A stretch of DNA of 64,000 nt from Ceratotherium simum simum (GCF_000283155.1 NW_004454225.1:4554764-4618763), one strand, 5' to 3'. Positions 23,801 through 32,890 are shown, numbered from the stretch's first letter. A program made the numbers and translations. The notes: generated by a model not told the origin, from the letters alone.

Positions 23801-26632
23801 ACATGGTGGGGAGGGGAGGCTAACCAGCATCCGTGCCTCCGCCTCGGGTCATGGTCTCCGGGTGACTCTCACCGTTTCCACCAGGCTGAGAGTGGGGGCT
23901 GTGGCTTGTTCACCCCCAGTGCCTAGAACTGGTCCTCCTCAATGGATATGTGAGAAATAAATACAGCCCAGAGTTCTAGAAAGGCCAGGAGGAGAAAGAG
24001 GACTGATATTTGTTGAGGACACTGAGGCTCAGAAAGGTTAAGTAACCTGCCTGAGGTCACACAGCAATCAATATAAAAAGGCATTGCACCTGGTCTGTCT
24101 GGTCCCAAAGCCCTTGGAGGTGACTGAGGCCCTGTGGAAGCAGGGCTAGAGGAGGTGAGCAGCTGCTCGCAGGAAAGCTGGGCCTCAGACTCAGATGAGC
24201 CACCTCTAGGGGAGAGCAGTTGCCTGTGAGACCACAAGTGGCTGCCGGTCCCTTTGAGGAAAGTGGGATTTGCAGGAGGCTCAGCAGCCCAGAGGAGAGC
24301 AGGCCTGAGTCCCGGCTTACACAGGAGGAGAAGGGTGGGGAGCAGAAGGGGTCCTGAGAGACTGGGTGTGCTGGAGACCACTGGAAACGTCGGAGTGACC
24401 CCAAGGAGCCCGTGGGCTGCCCAAGATGTCCAGGCAGCCAAATGAATCTCTCGTTTCGATTGGCTCTGCTGGGCTGGCAGGTGGCTGACGTTCTCTGAGC
24501 CCTAACCCCTCAGTCTCGGGATGTGCTACCAGGCAGGTGCCACTGTTGCACCCATTTAACGGATGAGGCAACGGAGGCACAGCAACCTGCCCAGGGGCCC
24601 AGGGTGAGTCGCAGAGCTCAGATTCAAACTCAGGCTGAACGCCCTGGGCCTGCGCTCCACATTGACCCCGGGCTTCAGTGACGGCCGCTCTCCAAGGCCC
24701 CCATGGACACAGTTGAGGGGTGCGGGCTGGTGTTGACAGAGCTGGCTGCCCTAGGCTGATGGGTGAATTCAGGGAAGGTTGGGGGATGTGAGAGAGGCTG
24801 GACTCCTTCCACCAAACCCGCGAAGCTCAGAGACAAGGGGGTGGGGCAGGGGCGGGGAGCGACAAGGAGGCAGAGCCCGGCGCTGCAGGGACAGGACCAG
24901 GACCAGGAGTCATGGGGCGCTGCCTGCTGCTCCAAGAGGTTCTAGGAGACCGCGAGGGTGTTTTCCCCTCTTGTGAAAGAGTAGAGTTTCTCTTTCGTAC
25001 ATTTGCTGCAACACGGGCAAATCTGCGGTTTGTTTGCAGTGAACATGGTTACTAAAGTGTTTTTCACAACAGCACCCCAAAAAGTCTCCTCCACTCAGTT
25101 ACCAAGATGTGCCAGGTCCCTTTTGGGGAGGAGGGACCACACAAAGAGAAATGATGGAAATTTGGGGGAAATTAAGCTTAAAATGACTCAGTGTGAGTTC
25201 AAATGCATTGTCACCAATAAGTTGCATTTCCTGGGGCCATCTTTGCACTGGTCCATCTCTGGGGGGCTGCAGGGGGCTTGAGGAGCACAAGATTAAAGGG
25301 CTAAAGGAGATGATGTGGCAAAGGACCTGGCCCTCGAGGCCCGGGGTAGAGACAGCACAGTCAGCTCTTGCCTGGGGGGGGGGGGTACATTTTTCTGTGA
25401 AGAATGTTCTTTACAAAGAAAGGCAGGAGGAGGAGCCCCAGAGCCCACTGCCAAGGGCCCTGGCTCAGGGCTCAGGCTGACTCAGGTCTGAACCTGGCCT
25501 ACTCGCCCTCTAGGCCTGGACAAGCCACCTGGCCTCCCTGTTCTAAAGGATGCCAGTAGGGACAACACCCAAGGGTGCCTCGAGGGAGGTGAGTGTGACA
25601 AGTGCCCAGAGAGGTTAATTCATGAAAATAAGAATGGCCATTATTGTTTATGGTATAAACAAAAGGCAGACGATGAAGCAGAAGGGGGTGGGGCAGTCCC
25701 TGGAAGCCTCATGAAAGTCTAAAACAGGAAGAAAAGCGTGGGTGGGCGGGGAGGGATCCTGGGACAACAGGAGAGTCAGTGCTGCCCAGGGAGAGACTGA
25801 GCCGGAGGGAGTTCTGTGTGGGTAGCCCGGGCGAGGGACACTCCTGGGGTTCCCTGACCTGGATGAACTTGCCCCAAGGCCACCTACCTCAGGGCCTGGC
25901 TTGGATCCAGGCCACCCAGCTTCTGAGGGGCCTGGGACCAGGAAAGGAGCACAGCGTTGGCCCCCAGCAAGGCCTAGCTACGACGTGACCCCTGGAAGTT
26001 GTATTTCAGGAAGTGGGAGGTGCGACCCTTTCCGGGGACAGTGACAGTTTTGCACCCCAGGCACAGCACTCCAGGTGGCCAGCTGCTGGCCTCCCCGGTC
26101 TCCCTGGCTAACACAGGCAACAACACTGAAGGGAGGGTGGCGAGGCTGCTTGGCAGGTTCAACGCAGTGGCTCCACCATAAGAGTCCTTGGGGACGAGCT
26201 GCTCCTCCCTGCAGACCCCACGCCGGACCCTGCCACCCCCTGGCCGCGGCAATGCCCACCCACCCTGTCTCAGGGCTGGGAGGTCAGGCTGTGCTGGCAG
26301 GGACGCTGTTAACGTGCCCCGGCCCCTTCAAACGCCACCTCTGCGAGGCGTTAGCTAAACATATCCCGGTCCCTGAAGGCGTCCCCTGTGAAGTCTGCAA
26401 TGTTCAAACGCCACCAGCAAATCGCCTGAGATGGGGCCCAGGGAATTAGCCGCCTGGGCGGGCGGATGAAAGGCGCTCTGATGTGCGGCAGCAGAGAGCA
26501 AGTGAGGAGAGGGAAGCCAGCAGACAGCCTACCTGCGAGCGGCAGGGTCCAGGGGAACAGGAGCAAACCCAGGAGCCGGGGGAACACGGGGGGTCCCGGC
26601 TGGGCCCACCGCCGCAGAGGCCGGCTCTCCAT
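2771..26632 (-). CDS. NFAM1: NFAM1, NFAT-activating ITAM receptor, 5' four coding exons (partial gene)
   Basis: This is the coding span of a spliced minus-strand gene: join of complement 26533-26632, 11695-12024, 10194-10306 and 2771-2869. The exons splice in frame to 214 codons: signal peptide, Ig-V domain (about residues 36-143), short stalk, transmembrane helix (about 157-179), basic cytoplasmic start and the first ITAM tyrosine (Tyr213). The order and sequence match mammalian NFAM1 as I remember it; the human protein is about 270 residues, so about 50 C-terminal residues are missing and should lie beyond the left edge. Known for the family: a type I plasma-membrane receptor of myeloid and B cells whose phosphorylated ITAM recruits Syk/ZAP70 and activates calcineurin-NFAT and cytokine genes. 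Introns 1 to 3 are about 14.5, 1.4 and 7.3 kb. No frameshift or stop breaks the four exons, so the gene looks intact as far as visible. Confidence 0.93.
3260..3430 (-). repeat. MIR SINE
   Basis: GCCACTTACCCTCTCTGGGC and AAGTGCTTGGCACTCAGG. Confidence 0.75.
4165..4400 (+). repeat. MIR SINE, near full length
   Basis: Core and tRNA-related parts both visible: GCTCAGAGAGGGCAGGCAAC and GCAGGATTTGAACCCAGGTC. Confidence 0.8.
4460..4655 (+). repeat. MIR SINE
   Basis: CACTTTACAGAGGGGGAAAC and GAGGCTTGTCCAGAGAG. Confidence 0.7.
5500..5560 (-). repeat. MIR fragment
   Basis: CCTCAGTTTCCCCGTCTGTA then AAATGGGAGCGAC. Confidence 0.6.
6810..6965 (+). repeat. MIR SINE, diverged
   Basis: GCTGTGGGTCGGGCACCC and GGAGGAAACTGAGGCTCGGG. 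Confidence 0.6.
7049..7098. repeat. GA-rich simple repeat
   Basis: About 50 bases of GGA and GAGG units in intron 3. Confidence 0.75.
8115..8230 (-). repeat. MIR fragment
   Basis: GTTCGAGTCCCAGGCCTGCC and GGCTGTGTGGCTCAGGCAAG. Confidence 0.65.
8340..9058 (+). mobile_element. LINE L2, 3' part
   Basis: GCCTGGACTATTGCAGTAG, TACCTGCACCTGCTGTTCCC and the terminal TGCTCAATAAATGTTTGCTG with ATGAATGA units are typical of L2. Confidence 0.85.
9645..9835 (-). repeat. MIR SINE
   Basis: GTGGGACCTTGGGAAAGTCA, GAGCTGTAAAATGGGAGG and GTGCCTGGCACACAGTGG. Confidence 0.8.
10194..10306 (-). CDS. NFAM1: NFAM1 exon 3: stalk and transmembrane helix
   Basis: The exon is 113 bases, entering in phase 1 and leaving in phase 0. 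The acceptor is CTTTCCCCCCAG and the donor GTACGG follows TGGAAGAAG. It encodes DTGYQEPPQDPQK, a short juxtamembrane stalk, then a 23-residue hydrophobic helix at about residues 157-179 containing Cys161, then Trp-Lys-Lys as the cytoplasmic stop-transfer anchor. No acidic or basic residue lies inside the helix, so this receptor does not have the charged residue that couples receptors to adaptors such as DAP12; this fits a protein carrying its own ITAM. The stalk motif EPPQ and helix ending VLSVVGTALLLW match human NFAM1 from memory. No other frame of this stretch resembles a known protein. Confidence 0.94.
10810..10990 (+). repeat. MIR SINE, diverged
   Basis: TATTTATCAGGCACTGCC and GCCCAAGGTCACATCC. 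Confidence 0.6.
11080..11291 (+). mobile_element. ERE SINE, full length
   Basis: Equine tRNA-derived SINE with A box (TGGCTTGGTGG), B box (GGTTCGGATCC), the CTACTGGGGCTTTGGGGG tail module and ending in an A tail. Perfect 15-base target-site duplications AAGAATGAAAGACGA flank it at 11065-11079 and 11292-11306. It shares private bases with the copy at 43034. Confidence 0.97.
11695..12024 (-). CDS. NFAM1: NFAM1 exon 2: extracellular Ig-V domain
   Basis: The exon is 330 bases, phase 1 at both ends, typical of Ig-domain exons. The acceptor is CCCCTGCAG and the donor follows GTCAGAG as GTGAGG. It encodes residues 34-143. The canonical Ig disulphide is visible as Cys58 (in VSFSC) and Cys124 (in SATGTYYC, the variant of the usual DxGxYxC motif). 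Cys92 and Cys107 could form a second bond. N-glycosylation sequons are at Asn100 (NQT) and Asn115 (NAS). The final GTGTFILV is the Ig G strand. The domain faces outside the cell; its ligand is not evident from sequence. Recognition rests on the strings SLANTAVSFSCRITYPY and SATGTYYCS, which are close to human NFAM1. The open frame runs past the donor into the intron, but the consensus splice site and the match to exon 3 show that is not coding. Confidence 0.95.
12115..12300 (+). repeat. MIR SINE
   Basis: CCGTTTTACACAGAGGAAGAG and GGGTCAGGGAGGTCAAG beside exon 2. Confidence 0.6.
15035..15180 (+). repeat. MIR SINE
   Basis: CCCATTTTGCAGACAAAAAA and GGCAAGATTTGGACCCAGG. Confidence 0.7.
16549..16560. 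repeat. C12 homopolymer
   Basis: Twelve C bases in intron 1, following CCCG. Length is prone to sequencing error. Confidence 0.9.
16850..17030 (-). repeat. MIR SINE
   Basis: CTGGGTTCAGATCCTGGCTC, GGCTTTACCTCTCTGAACC and ATGGAACTAAATGG. Confidence 0.75.
18090..18285 (+). mobile_element. L2 fragment
   Basis: CTGCTGCTAGGAATGCCCTCC is the L2 CTGTTCCCTCTGCCTGGAATG-type block in diverged form. Confidence 0.5.
18288..18450 (+). repeat. MIR SINE
   Basis: TTGCAGATGAGAAAACTGAG and CACTCTTAACCACTGCTC. Confidence 0.7.
20272..20289. repeat. T9-G9 homopolymer junction
   Basis: Nine T followed by nine G in intron 1. Confidence 0.9.
20480..20890 (+). mobile_element. Possible L2 fragment
   Basis: C/T-rich sequence with L2-like order of short blocks (CTCACCTGCCCC, TTGCCCTCCGTCC). 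Weak evidence. Confidence 0.3.
22550..23335 (+). mobile_element. Old L1 3' end, split by the hAT element
   Basis: TTGAGTGAAAGAAGCAGGTC, ATACACAGTATCATTCTGATG and the terminal GTATTATATTTCACAATTTAAAA are L1M-type 3' sequence in plus orientation. Confidence 0.75.
22610..22939. mobile_element. Non-autonomous hAT DNA transposon (MER1-group type)
   Basis: Terminal inverted repeats CAGGGGTT / AACCCCTG; internal AAAGGGCCAGATAGTAAATA and CCAATAAAACTTTATTTATG are typical of this family. Flanking 8-base duplications CTCAACAG and CTCTTCAG (six of eight match) fit hAT insertion. It sits in an old L1 3' end. Confidence 0.85.
23990..24080 (+). repeat. MIR fragment
   Basis: GAGGCTCAGAAAGGTTAAGT then CCTGAGGTCACACAGC. 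Confidence 0.7.
24495..24680 (+). repeat. MIR SINE
   Basis: TTAACGGATGAGGCAACGG and GAGCTCAGATTCAAACTCAG. Confidence 0.7.
25374..25385. repeat. G12 homopolymer
   Basis: Twelve G bases in intron 1; possible G-quadruplex contributor. Confidence 0.9.
25465..25620 (-). repeat. MIR fragment, diverged
   Basis: CAGGTCTGAACCTGGCCTAC and GACAAGCCACCTGGCC. Confidence 0.45.
26533..26632 (-). CDS. NFAM1: NFAM1 exon 1: start codon and signal peptide
   Basis: The exon gives 33 codons plus one base (phase 1), the usual phase for a signal exon followed by an Ig domain. The ATG at 26630-26632 is the first in-frame ATG; the frame stays open upstream without another ATG. Its context has G at +4 but C at -3, so it is only moderate. 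The peptide starts MESRPLRRW, then a Pro-rich stretch and a hydrophobic core LLGLLLFPWTLPLAG at about residues 20-34, a good secretory signal with likely cleavage just before Gln36. The exon ends CTCGCAG followed by the donor GTAGGC. The spliced junction reads LAGGQSV, matching the equivalent human junction from memory. The 5' UTR and transcription start are not defined by sequence alone. This exon might be missed by ORF callers because it is only 100 coding bases. Confidence 0.9.
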
Positions 26633-27100
26633 CGGGGCCTCCTGGTCGGTGTCCCTCCTTCCTCTGTGCTTCACAGGAGGGAACAGCACGCTGGCAGCCA
26701 CAGTTCCCCTTCACGTCCCCACCAAGCTCCTCCCTGGCCGCCCTTCTGCTTCCTCAAGGGCCCGCTCGGCCTCCTCCTCTCAAAGCCCGGACTTTCCACT
26801 CAAGGAGTGGAACAGCTCCAGGCCGGGTGGCCACCAGGTGAGGAATCTGGGGCTCACCCTCGTCCAGGAGAAGAGCTGGGGGAGACCTAGGTCTCCCAAC
26901 CCAGCCAGTGTGGTGGGCTTCTCCCCTCATCGGCCCTTTCCCAGCTGCTGGCTGGTCCAGAAGACACCAGTGACAAGGGGGACACAGAATTTGTACAAGT
27001 AACTCCGGGACTTGGTTTAGCTGCTCATGTCTCAAACTCTTAAAACGACCGCATTCACACAAACTTCCCCTCGGAAACAATCCAGGAGCCCCTGATAACA
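26633..27100 (-). promoter_or_regulatory. NFAM1: Presumed proximal promoter and 5' UTR of NFAM1
   Basis: This is the DNA immediately upstream of the start codon. No TATA box is visible. On the gene strand there are purine-rich ETS/PU.1-like GAGGAAG cores at about 26655-26665 and 26745-26755. TATA-less promoters with PU.1 sites are common in myeloid genes, and NFAM1 is expressed in myeloid and B cells, so the assignment is reasonable but inferred. The transcription start is unknown. Confidence 0.4.
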
Positions 27101-27654
27101 CGCTCATCAGAGAGCAGGGTTTGGGGTGGTGGGCGGAAGTGGTCGGGAGAATGGGGAAGGGGCAGGTGCGTGATGGAGGAGGGGCAGGCAGTTAGGGGGA
27201 AGGGCAGGAGCCACAAGTTCCTGCCGACTGCCTCCAGGGGCAGAAGGTCAGGGTACCCGTTGTCATTAGCCCAGGGAGGGCCACCATGGGTCCCCCTCTC
27301 TGACCCATCTCAAGTCTTTCCTCCCTGTGGCTTCCCAAACCTGAGCTCCCCCCCTCGACCCCGGAGACACATGAACTGCTTCCCCCTCTGGCCCGCAGCA
27401 GCCCCTGGCCTGGCTTGCAGCAGGCACCAGCACAGGCACAGTGATTATCTGCTGCCTGGGCCCCTGTCCCCAGCAGACTGGGAGCCTTTTGCCCTCAGCA
27501 TTCTGGAGCCCAGCCCGGGGCTGAGCTGGATGGGTAGGCGACAGATGCCTGCCTGTGTGTCTGGAGTGGCAGAGGGCAGGGGGCTGGGGTGGAGTGAGGA
27601 ACCCAGCTCGCAGGCGCGGGAGGAAGCCGGGGGAAGCTGGTTGAGTTGCACCAT

Positions 27655-27805
27655 GCGCTGAGCACTGCACTCCTTTCTCCATTAGTGCTCATCAACCCTC
27701 AAGATACATGCGATTATCTCAGTTTTACAAAGGAGGAAACCATGTCCCCAAGAGGCAAAGCAGCTTGCCCAAGATCAGGCCAGGGTCGTGGGGTGGGAAT
27801 TTTAC
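27655..27805 (+). repeat. MIR SINE
   Basis: ATCTCAGTTTTACAAAGGAG and GCAGCTTGCCCAAGATCAG. Confidence 0.65.
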
Positions 27806-27949
27806 GCCCAGCCAGTGAAGCCTGAGCCTCTCTACCGGCCCATGCAGCCCCCAATGGTGGCATGACGGGGTCCAGTCTCCAGCCTTCGTCCCAATACCTT
27901 CCCCTCGCCCCTTTGCACCTGAGCGATGAAAGCCAGAAGGCCCTTCCCA

Positions 27950-28340
27950 CCGACTCCAGGAGCGTCGGGAGGGTGGCAGGCGCGGGCAGGGACCGCCCAC
28001 CAGGTGAGGAAGACGTATGAACGCGAGACGTTTCCCACCAGCCCGGGGCGGCGGGGACCCTGGCGGTATTGACTGTTGATCCATCACGGTGATACATGAT
28101 CGCATATGTCACAGCGAGACACAGATAATCTGCTTCACGCTGTTCCCGAGCTCCTGGGGGGAGCAGGCTGTCTCCGCACCTCGACGCCGTGGTGATAGAC
28201 GTCACATTAATGCCTCCGCGCACGGAGGAGCGCTTTAAAGGCATCGGTCTGCGCCTCGAGGAGTCTCTACGACTCGGCATCGGGAGGCGGCCGAGCGCAG
28301 GCTGCTTCGGAACGCGGACACGGGACGCCTCTGGCCCTGC
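27950..28340. promoter_or_regulatory. CpG-dense patch upstream of NFAM1
   Basis: CpG dinucleotides are much denser here than in the neighbouring kilobases. The patch contains a CRE-like AGACGTCAC at about 28197-28205, a GATAATC at about 28125, and a perfect 6-base inverted repeat CCTCCG-cgca-CGGAGG at 28213-28228. It lies about 1.3-1.7 kb 5' of the NFAM1 start codon and is not recognisable as a repeat. It could be an alternative promoter or an upstream control element. Function is inferred from composition only. Confidence 0.4.
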
Positions 28341-28439
28341 CTGTCTGAGCCGCTCGGCCTCCCATGCACACAAAGCCCCGGGCCCCTGGCGGTGCAGCCC
28401 ACGCCCCAGGTCTGCATCCCGGAGCCCCGGGAGCTTAAC

Positions 28440-28595
28440 AGCCCCTGGGCCTGGGTCCAGCCTAAGGCTTCCCGCCTGCCTGGGGCCTCCTGTGTGTCTT
28501 CATCCCCTCTGACTCCCGTGTTCCTAGCGCAGTGCTGGCACTCAGTGTGTGCTCAATAAATACTGGTGTGTGAATGGATGGATGAACGAGCCTGA
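28440..28595 (+). mobile_element. L2 3' end
   Basis: GTGCTGGCACTCAGTGTGTG then CTCAATAAATACTGGTGTG and a GGATGGATG tail. Confidence 0.65.
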
Positions 28596-29019
28596 GACAG
28601 GGGTAACGTGCCCCCTCCCAGGCTCACTGTGAAGGTGGGTGCTTAACATACAGCCTGTCAGTAGTAGGATCCCAACAGGCCTTGGCGGGATGGCTGGACT
28701 CCGGGGTGGGAGGAGGCCCACATCCCCTCTGGGCAGGCCCCTGGGCTGCAGACCACTGATGCGACTGGAAAAGAAGACACCAGGGGTCTTGGGTCCTTGG
28801 TGAGTGTCCCAGGGGGACAGCATATTCCAGCACTTGCTCTCAACCAGTCGTCTGTCCATCCATCCGTCCATCCATCCATCTCTCCCTTCACATCTTGCTG
28901 AGTGCCTGTTCTGACCAGGCGCTGGCCTCAGCAGAAGGATGCAGAAGTGAAAGACCTCAGCTTCCAGGAGCCCCCGTCCAGGGTGGGAGAGCAATAACCT
29001 CAGCACAGTTAAGCAATGA

Positions 29020-29275
29020 CATAGCTGTTCAGAGCAGTTACCTATCGCCAGACAGTGTTCAAGATGCTTTTCATCTACAAATCAACTTAATCCTCACTGC
29101 AGTCCTGTGAGGGAGGTCCTCTAATCAGCTACATTTCACAGATGAGGACACTGAGACTCAGGGAGGTTAAAATACAATTTGCCTAAGGTCACACAGCTGA
29201 GAAATGTGTCCAGGGGAAGTGACTCTGAGATGGCCCCAGCCTCTGTGCTCCTAACCACTACTCCAGCCACCTCAA
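29020..29275 (+). repeat. MIR SINE, full length
   Basis: Core with CTTAATCCTCACTGCAGTCC, then ATTTCACAGATGAGGACAC and AAGGTCACACAGCTGAG. Confidence 0.8.
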
Positions 29276-30399
29276 TGGCAGAAGTGTGTACAGAGCAAAG
29301 AGGGAGGCGGGGGAAGAAGTGAATTACTTGGGGTGGAGAGGAGAGCGTGCCCAGGAGGGCTTCACGGAGGAGGTGGCAGCCTGAAAGAGGAGGAGTCGGG
29401 GGAGCACAGACATCCCCTGCAGTCCTGAGGTGCCTTGTCCACATGAGGACTAAAGCTTTCCAAACTGGACCACAGTTGCTGGCCTCCGTTTTCAGTTTAG
29501 TTCCTACATACACTTATTAAGTGCCTACTGTGTGTGCCTACGCTTATTAAGCACAAACATAAGTCATAGTTTTGGCCTCAATATGCTCCCCGTCTCTGGA
29601 GGAGAACAGAACCCCCAACAGGATTTCCAGCTGCCCTGAGTGAGCGAAGGTGATGGGCGAGTGAGGGGAGGCCCCTGGCCTGGCGTGTTTGGTCCTGATG
29701 CTCAGGAGCCATCGCCTGTGCATGACCCCCAGGCTGTACTGTGGGCAGCGGTGCACAGGAAGCAGAAGTGCGGTGGGAAGGGGAACGCTGTCCTCTGGTC
29801 CCCCACTGCGGGAAGTCGTTTCCTTCCTCCCCACAGACTCCTGCACCAGGAGGAGCCCACCAGTTGGAGGGCCCCTCAGAAAGACCCTCTGCACGGGCCT
29901 GGCGGCTGAGGTTGACAGCTTCTCCCTCCTTTGGTCCTTGGGGGTCTCTGCTGCCCCGGGGGTTCCAGGGGTGGATCCATCGGCTCCTTGTTTCCTCCCA
30001 TCCTCTCCCTCAAGCAGCCTCGCATTGGAGAGGGCGTCCCCTCCTCCCTTCCTAGCAACTCCCAGCTTTGCCTTCGGGGTCCCCCTTTCTGCACCATGAG
30101 GGGTGCTGACCCCTGCACCTCCCTCTGGCAGAGGACTGGGACAGCCCTAAGCCAAGAGGTGTGATTCAGCCCCTGAGAACAGGCTGTGACTCTGTGGAAG
30201 GAGACCCATCTAACGGTGAATGGGGCCAGCCCACAGTGGACGCCTCCTTTCTGGGGAGGGAATGGGCTGTCACTGGAGGTGTGCAAACCCACCTGGAGGC
30301 CGCCCGCCCTGCACACTGTTGGGAGATTCCTGCCTGGGCTGGAAGGCTGACCTGGCCCCATCCCCAAAGTCCCTTCTCACTTCAAGCTGCCCTGTATTC

Positions 30400-30620
30400 T
30401 CGCCTGTTTATTAAGTGTCTGTTTCATGCAGACACGGTTCTAAAGGCTTGTCGTGTATTGACTACTTCAGGCTTCCCAGAAACCTCGTGGGGGTGGGTGC
30501 TACTATTGCCCCTGTTTTACAGAGGAGGAACTTGAAGTTCAGAGAGTGTAAGCCACTTGTCTGAGGCCACACAGAGAGTAAGCAGTGGACAGGGACTTGA
30601 ACTCCCGTGAAGGCCCTTCG
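30400..30620 (+). repeat. MIR SINE
   Basis: TTATTAAGTGTCTGTTTCATG, TTTTACAGAGGAGGAAC and GAGGCCACACAGAGAGTAAG. Confidence 0.8.
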
Positions 30621-30654
30621 GATCACAAAGCTCTCCCGCAATTCACTGATTCTC

Positions 30655-30785
30655 CCAGCAGGGCTGATTCTACAACCTTCATCCCACAGATTTAGTGACG
30701 GAGAAAAATAGAGAAGGTGGCCTGCTTGGGGTCACAGAGGGTCATCAGAGGTGTAGCTGGGACCAGAGTCCAGGGTTTTCCTATT
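30655..30785 (+). repeat. MIR fragment
   Basis: CATCCCACAGATTTAGTGACG and GGGTCACAGAGGGTCATC. Confidence 0.5.
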
Positions 30786-31942
30786 GGACACACACCCAGA
30801 ATTAGATAAGACTTTCCTGGCTAACTCTGAGTGTGTGTCAGGGCGGGGGGGTGGGGGCGGTGGGCAGCAAGGAGCTAGTGCCCCTCCCCAGCCCCTGTCA
30901 CACTGAAAATAATCCTGAAGATCTGAGAAAACAGAAGTGGCATTATTTTTCAACATTTATTCCATGTTCACCAGGTGCCAAGGCCTTGTTAGGTTTAGGC
31001 CCTTGGTACAACTGGTCCCTGGGAGAGACAAGCACCAACCATGAGGCTTGTCACTGGAGGTCCTCGAGTGGCAGGTGCCAGAGCTTTGAGGGTCCGGCAC
31101 TAAGGGTGCCACCCCCTTCCCCTCTCGCCCGACCCGCACAGCCCGGGTTGTCCTGTGCCAATGGCGCCACCTGGTGGCACACATGGGAACGCTCTCCCCT
31201 GAGATGCCTTCCTCTCCGGCTAGGGATCCTGAGCTGCCCAGAGGCCACGACCCGGCAAGGTCCGGCCAGGGCTTGAGAGGCGACGTGATGGAGTAGTGGA
31301 GGGAGTCAGGGGCAGGCAGGACGAGGAATGTGCTGGCTGGCCTGTGGGAACGGGGTGCGAGGTGTGCCGGCCGTAGGACCCCACCCCGCCTCTCTAATCC
31401 CTTCCTGGGCACCCACGGGAACCTCCTCCAGAGCACGCCCACTCTGTTCTAACAAGCTGTGTTGATGGGGACACTTTATACACGCCTCTTGGGGAACCTT
31501 CTTCTGAGCTGGTTATTGGCCCCCAGGCCAACCACTCCCAGGGCTTTGCAGTGACAACGGGGGACTTTCTGGACAGAGCTCCCCGTAGTGAGTTCAACCA
31601 AAGGAAAAAATTAGCCTCCCCTGAGGCTAATTCACACACTGTCACCCCACACAGCCCCACGTTCTGTGGGACAGAGGGCCTCGGTCCCTGGTGGGAAGTG
31701 GGGTGTGTGTGGCAGCTGCTAATTATGCACATTCCTGGCCCCGCCCCAGAGATTCAGCACTGGAGGCTTCGAGAAGCCAGGGGATCTGTATCTCAATAGA
31801 CTCTGGTTCTCACACTTGAGAAACTGTCTGAAGCAATTCCTAAGGCAGATTCCCAAGGGGCTTGGGCAGAGCGATGGCGGTTTTCCAGGAGGCCTGCTCT
31901 GAAGGGGCCACCTGCCAGGAGGAGCCCTTTAAAGAGATGTAG

Positions 31943-32023
31943 TCCTCCCTCCTTCGTTCCCTCCTTCCTCCCTCCCCTCTCTCTTTCCTCCCTCACTTGT
32001 CCTTCCTCCCCTCTCCCTCCCCC
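31943..32023. repeat. Polypyrimidine tract (CCTT/CT-rich)
   Basis: About 80 bases almost only C and T on the plus strand, a few G breaks. Such tracts can form triplex DNA. Confidence 0.8.
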
Positions 32024-32799
32024 ATTGGCAAGCCAGTGGCGTCCTGGGAATCTAGAGAGAGCCCCCTCAGTTTGCATCCCCACCTTATCTCCTAAGCCAG
32101 TGGGGGCAGGTCCCTCACCTACAATATGGGGGTGAAATATCTACCTTGAATGGATGTGGTGAGGAACAGTTGGAGGAACAGAGGTGAAAGCACTTTGCAA
32201 AGAGTGAAATGTTGGTTGAAAGTTGCCGTTCTGCCTTAAAGCTTTACTGAGCCTGTGTAGGTCTCCTTATGAGGGGCCTGGGGGATTCACAGAGAACGAC
32301 AGGGTCCAGCAAAGGGAGACAGGGCAGGTGCAGGCCCCGAGGGTGTGTGTGAAGGATGAGGAAACCTGTGGGGGGCTTCAGGTCTGGGGGGGCAGCAGGG
32401 AGACCTTCGGGAAGGGGGAGAGTGGAATGGGAGGAGGGGTAGGAGGGGAGACCCTCCAGGCCCGTGGAGTCTGGTCCTGGAGCTGGCCCCTGTCAGGGCT
32501 GCTGAGGCGGGTGCGGGGGGCTGGGTGGAGGCAGGGATTTACGTGGGGACTCTCCAACCAGCTTGGCCGATTCCTCAGGGAAGCTCTGCTCGCCTCCCCT
32601 GCTCTCCCCTCTCTGCCCAGCAGGTTCTTCCTCTCACTTCTCTTCCCATTGCACCGTGGCTGGGCCAGCTCCCTCAGACCCCATGGGGAGACCGGGGTCA
32701 AAGTCAGAGGCCTTAGGTTCGCAGAGAGCAAAGAACCGGGGCCAGCACCTCTAATCCCTACAGGAGTCCTGAAGTCCCTCCAATGACCCACAAGGAGCT

Positions 32800-32890
32800 T
32801 TGTTCATTCATTCAACAAACCTCTCCAGGTTTGTTGACTCACTGCTGTGGGCCAGGCCCTGTCCTGGGCGCCCTCCACCTAGGGCAGAGC
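32800..32890 (-). mobile_element. L2 3' end fragment, antisense
   Basis: TTCATTCATTCAACAAACC followed by GGGCCAGGCCCTGTCCTGG. Confidence 0.5.

Larger units (their letters stand above)
12025..26532 (-). other. NFAM1: NFAM1 intron 1
   Basis: The largest intron, 14.5 kb. It holds several MIRs, L2 fragments, an L1 3' end at 22550-23335 split by a hAT element, and homopolymer runs of C12 (16549-16560), T9G9 (20272-20289) and G12 (25374-25385). Stretches at about 12600-15030, 17840-18020, 18450-19530 and 24970-25270 look unique and could hold regulatory DNA. The open frame of 297 codons at 15678-16571 minus has no domain and crosses a C12 run, so it is rejected as coding. Confidence 0.75.
26700..31900. 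other. NFAM1 5' flank, no gene seen
   Basis: GC-rich unique sequence with MIRs near 27650, 29020, 30400 and 30655, an L2 3' end at 28440-28595, and short CCAT tandem units at 28854-28882. No open frame here shows a domain or a plausible exon series. Confidence 0.6.
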
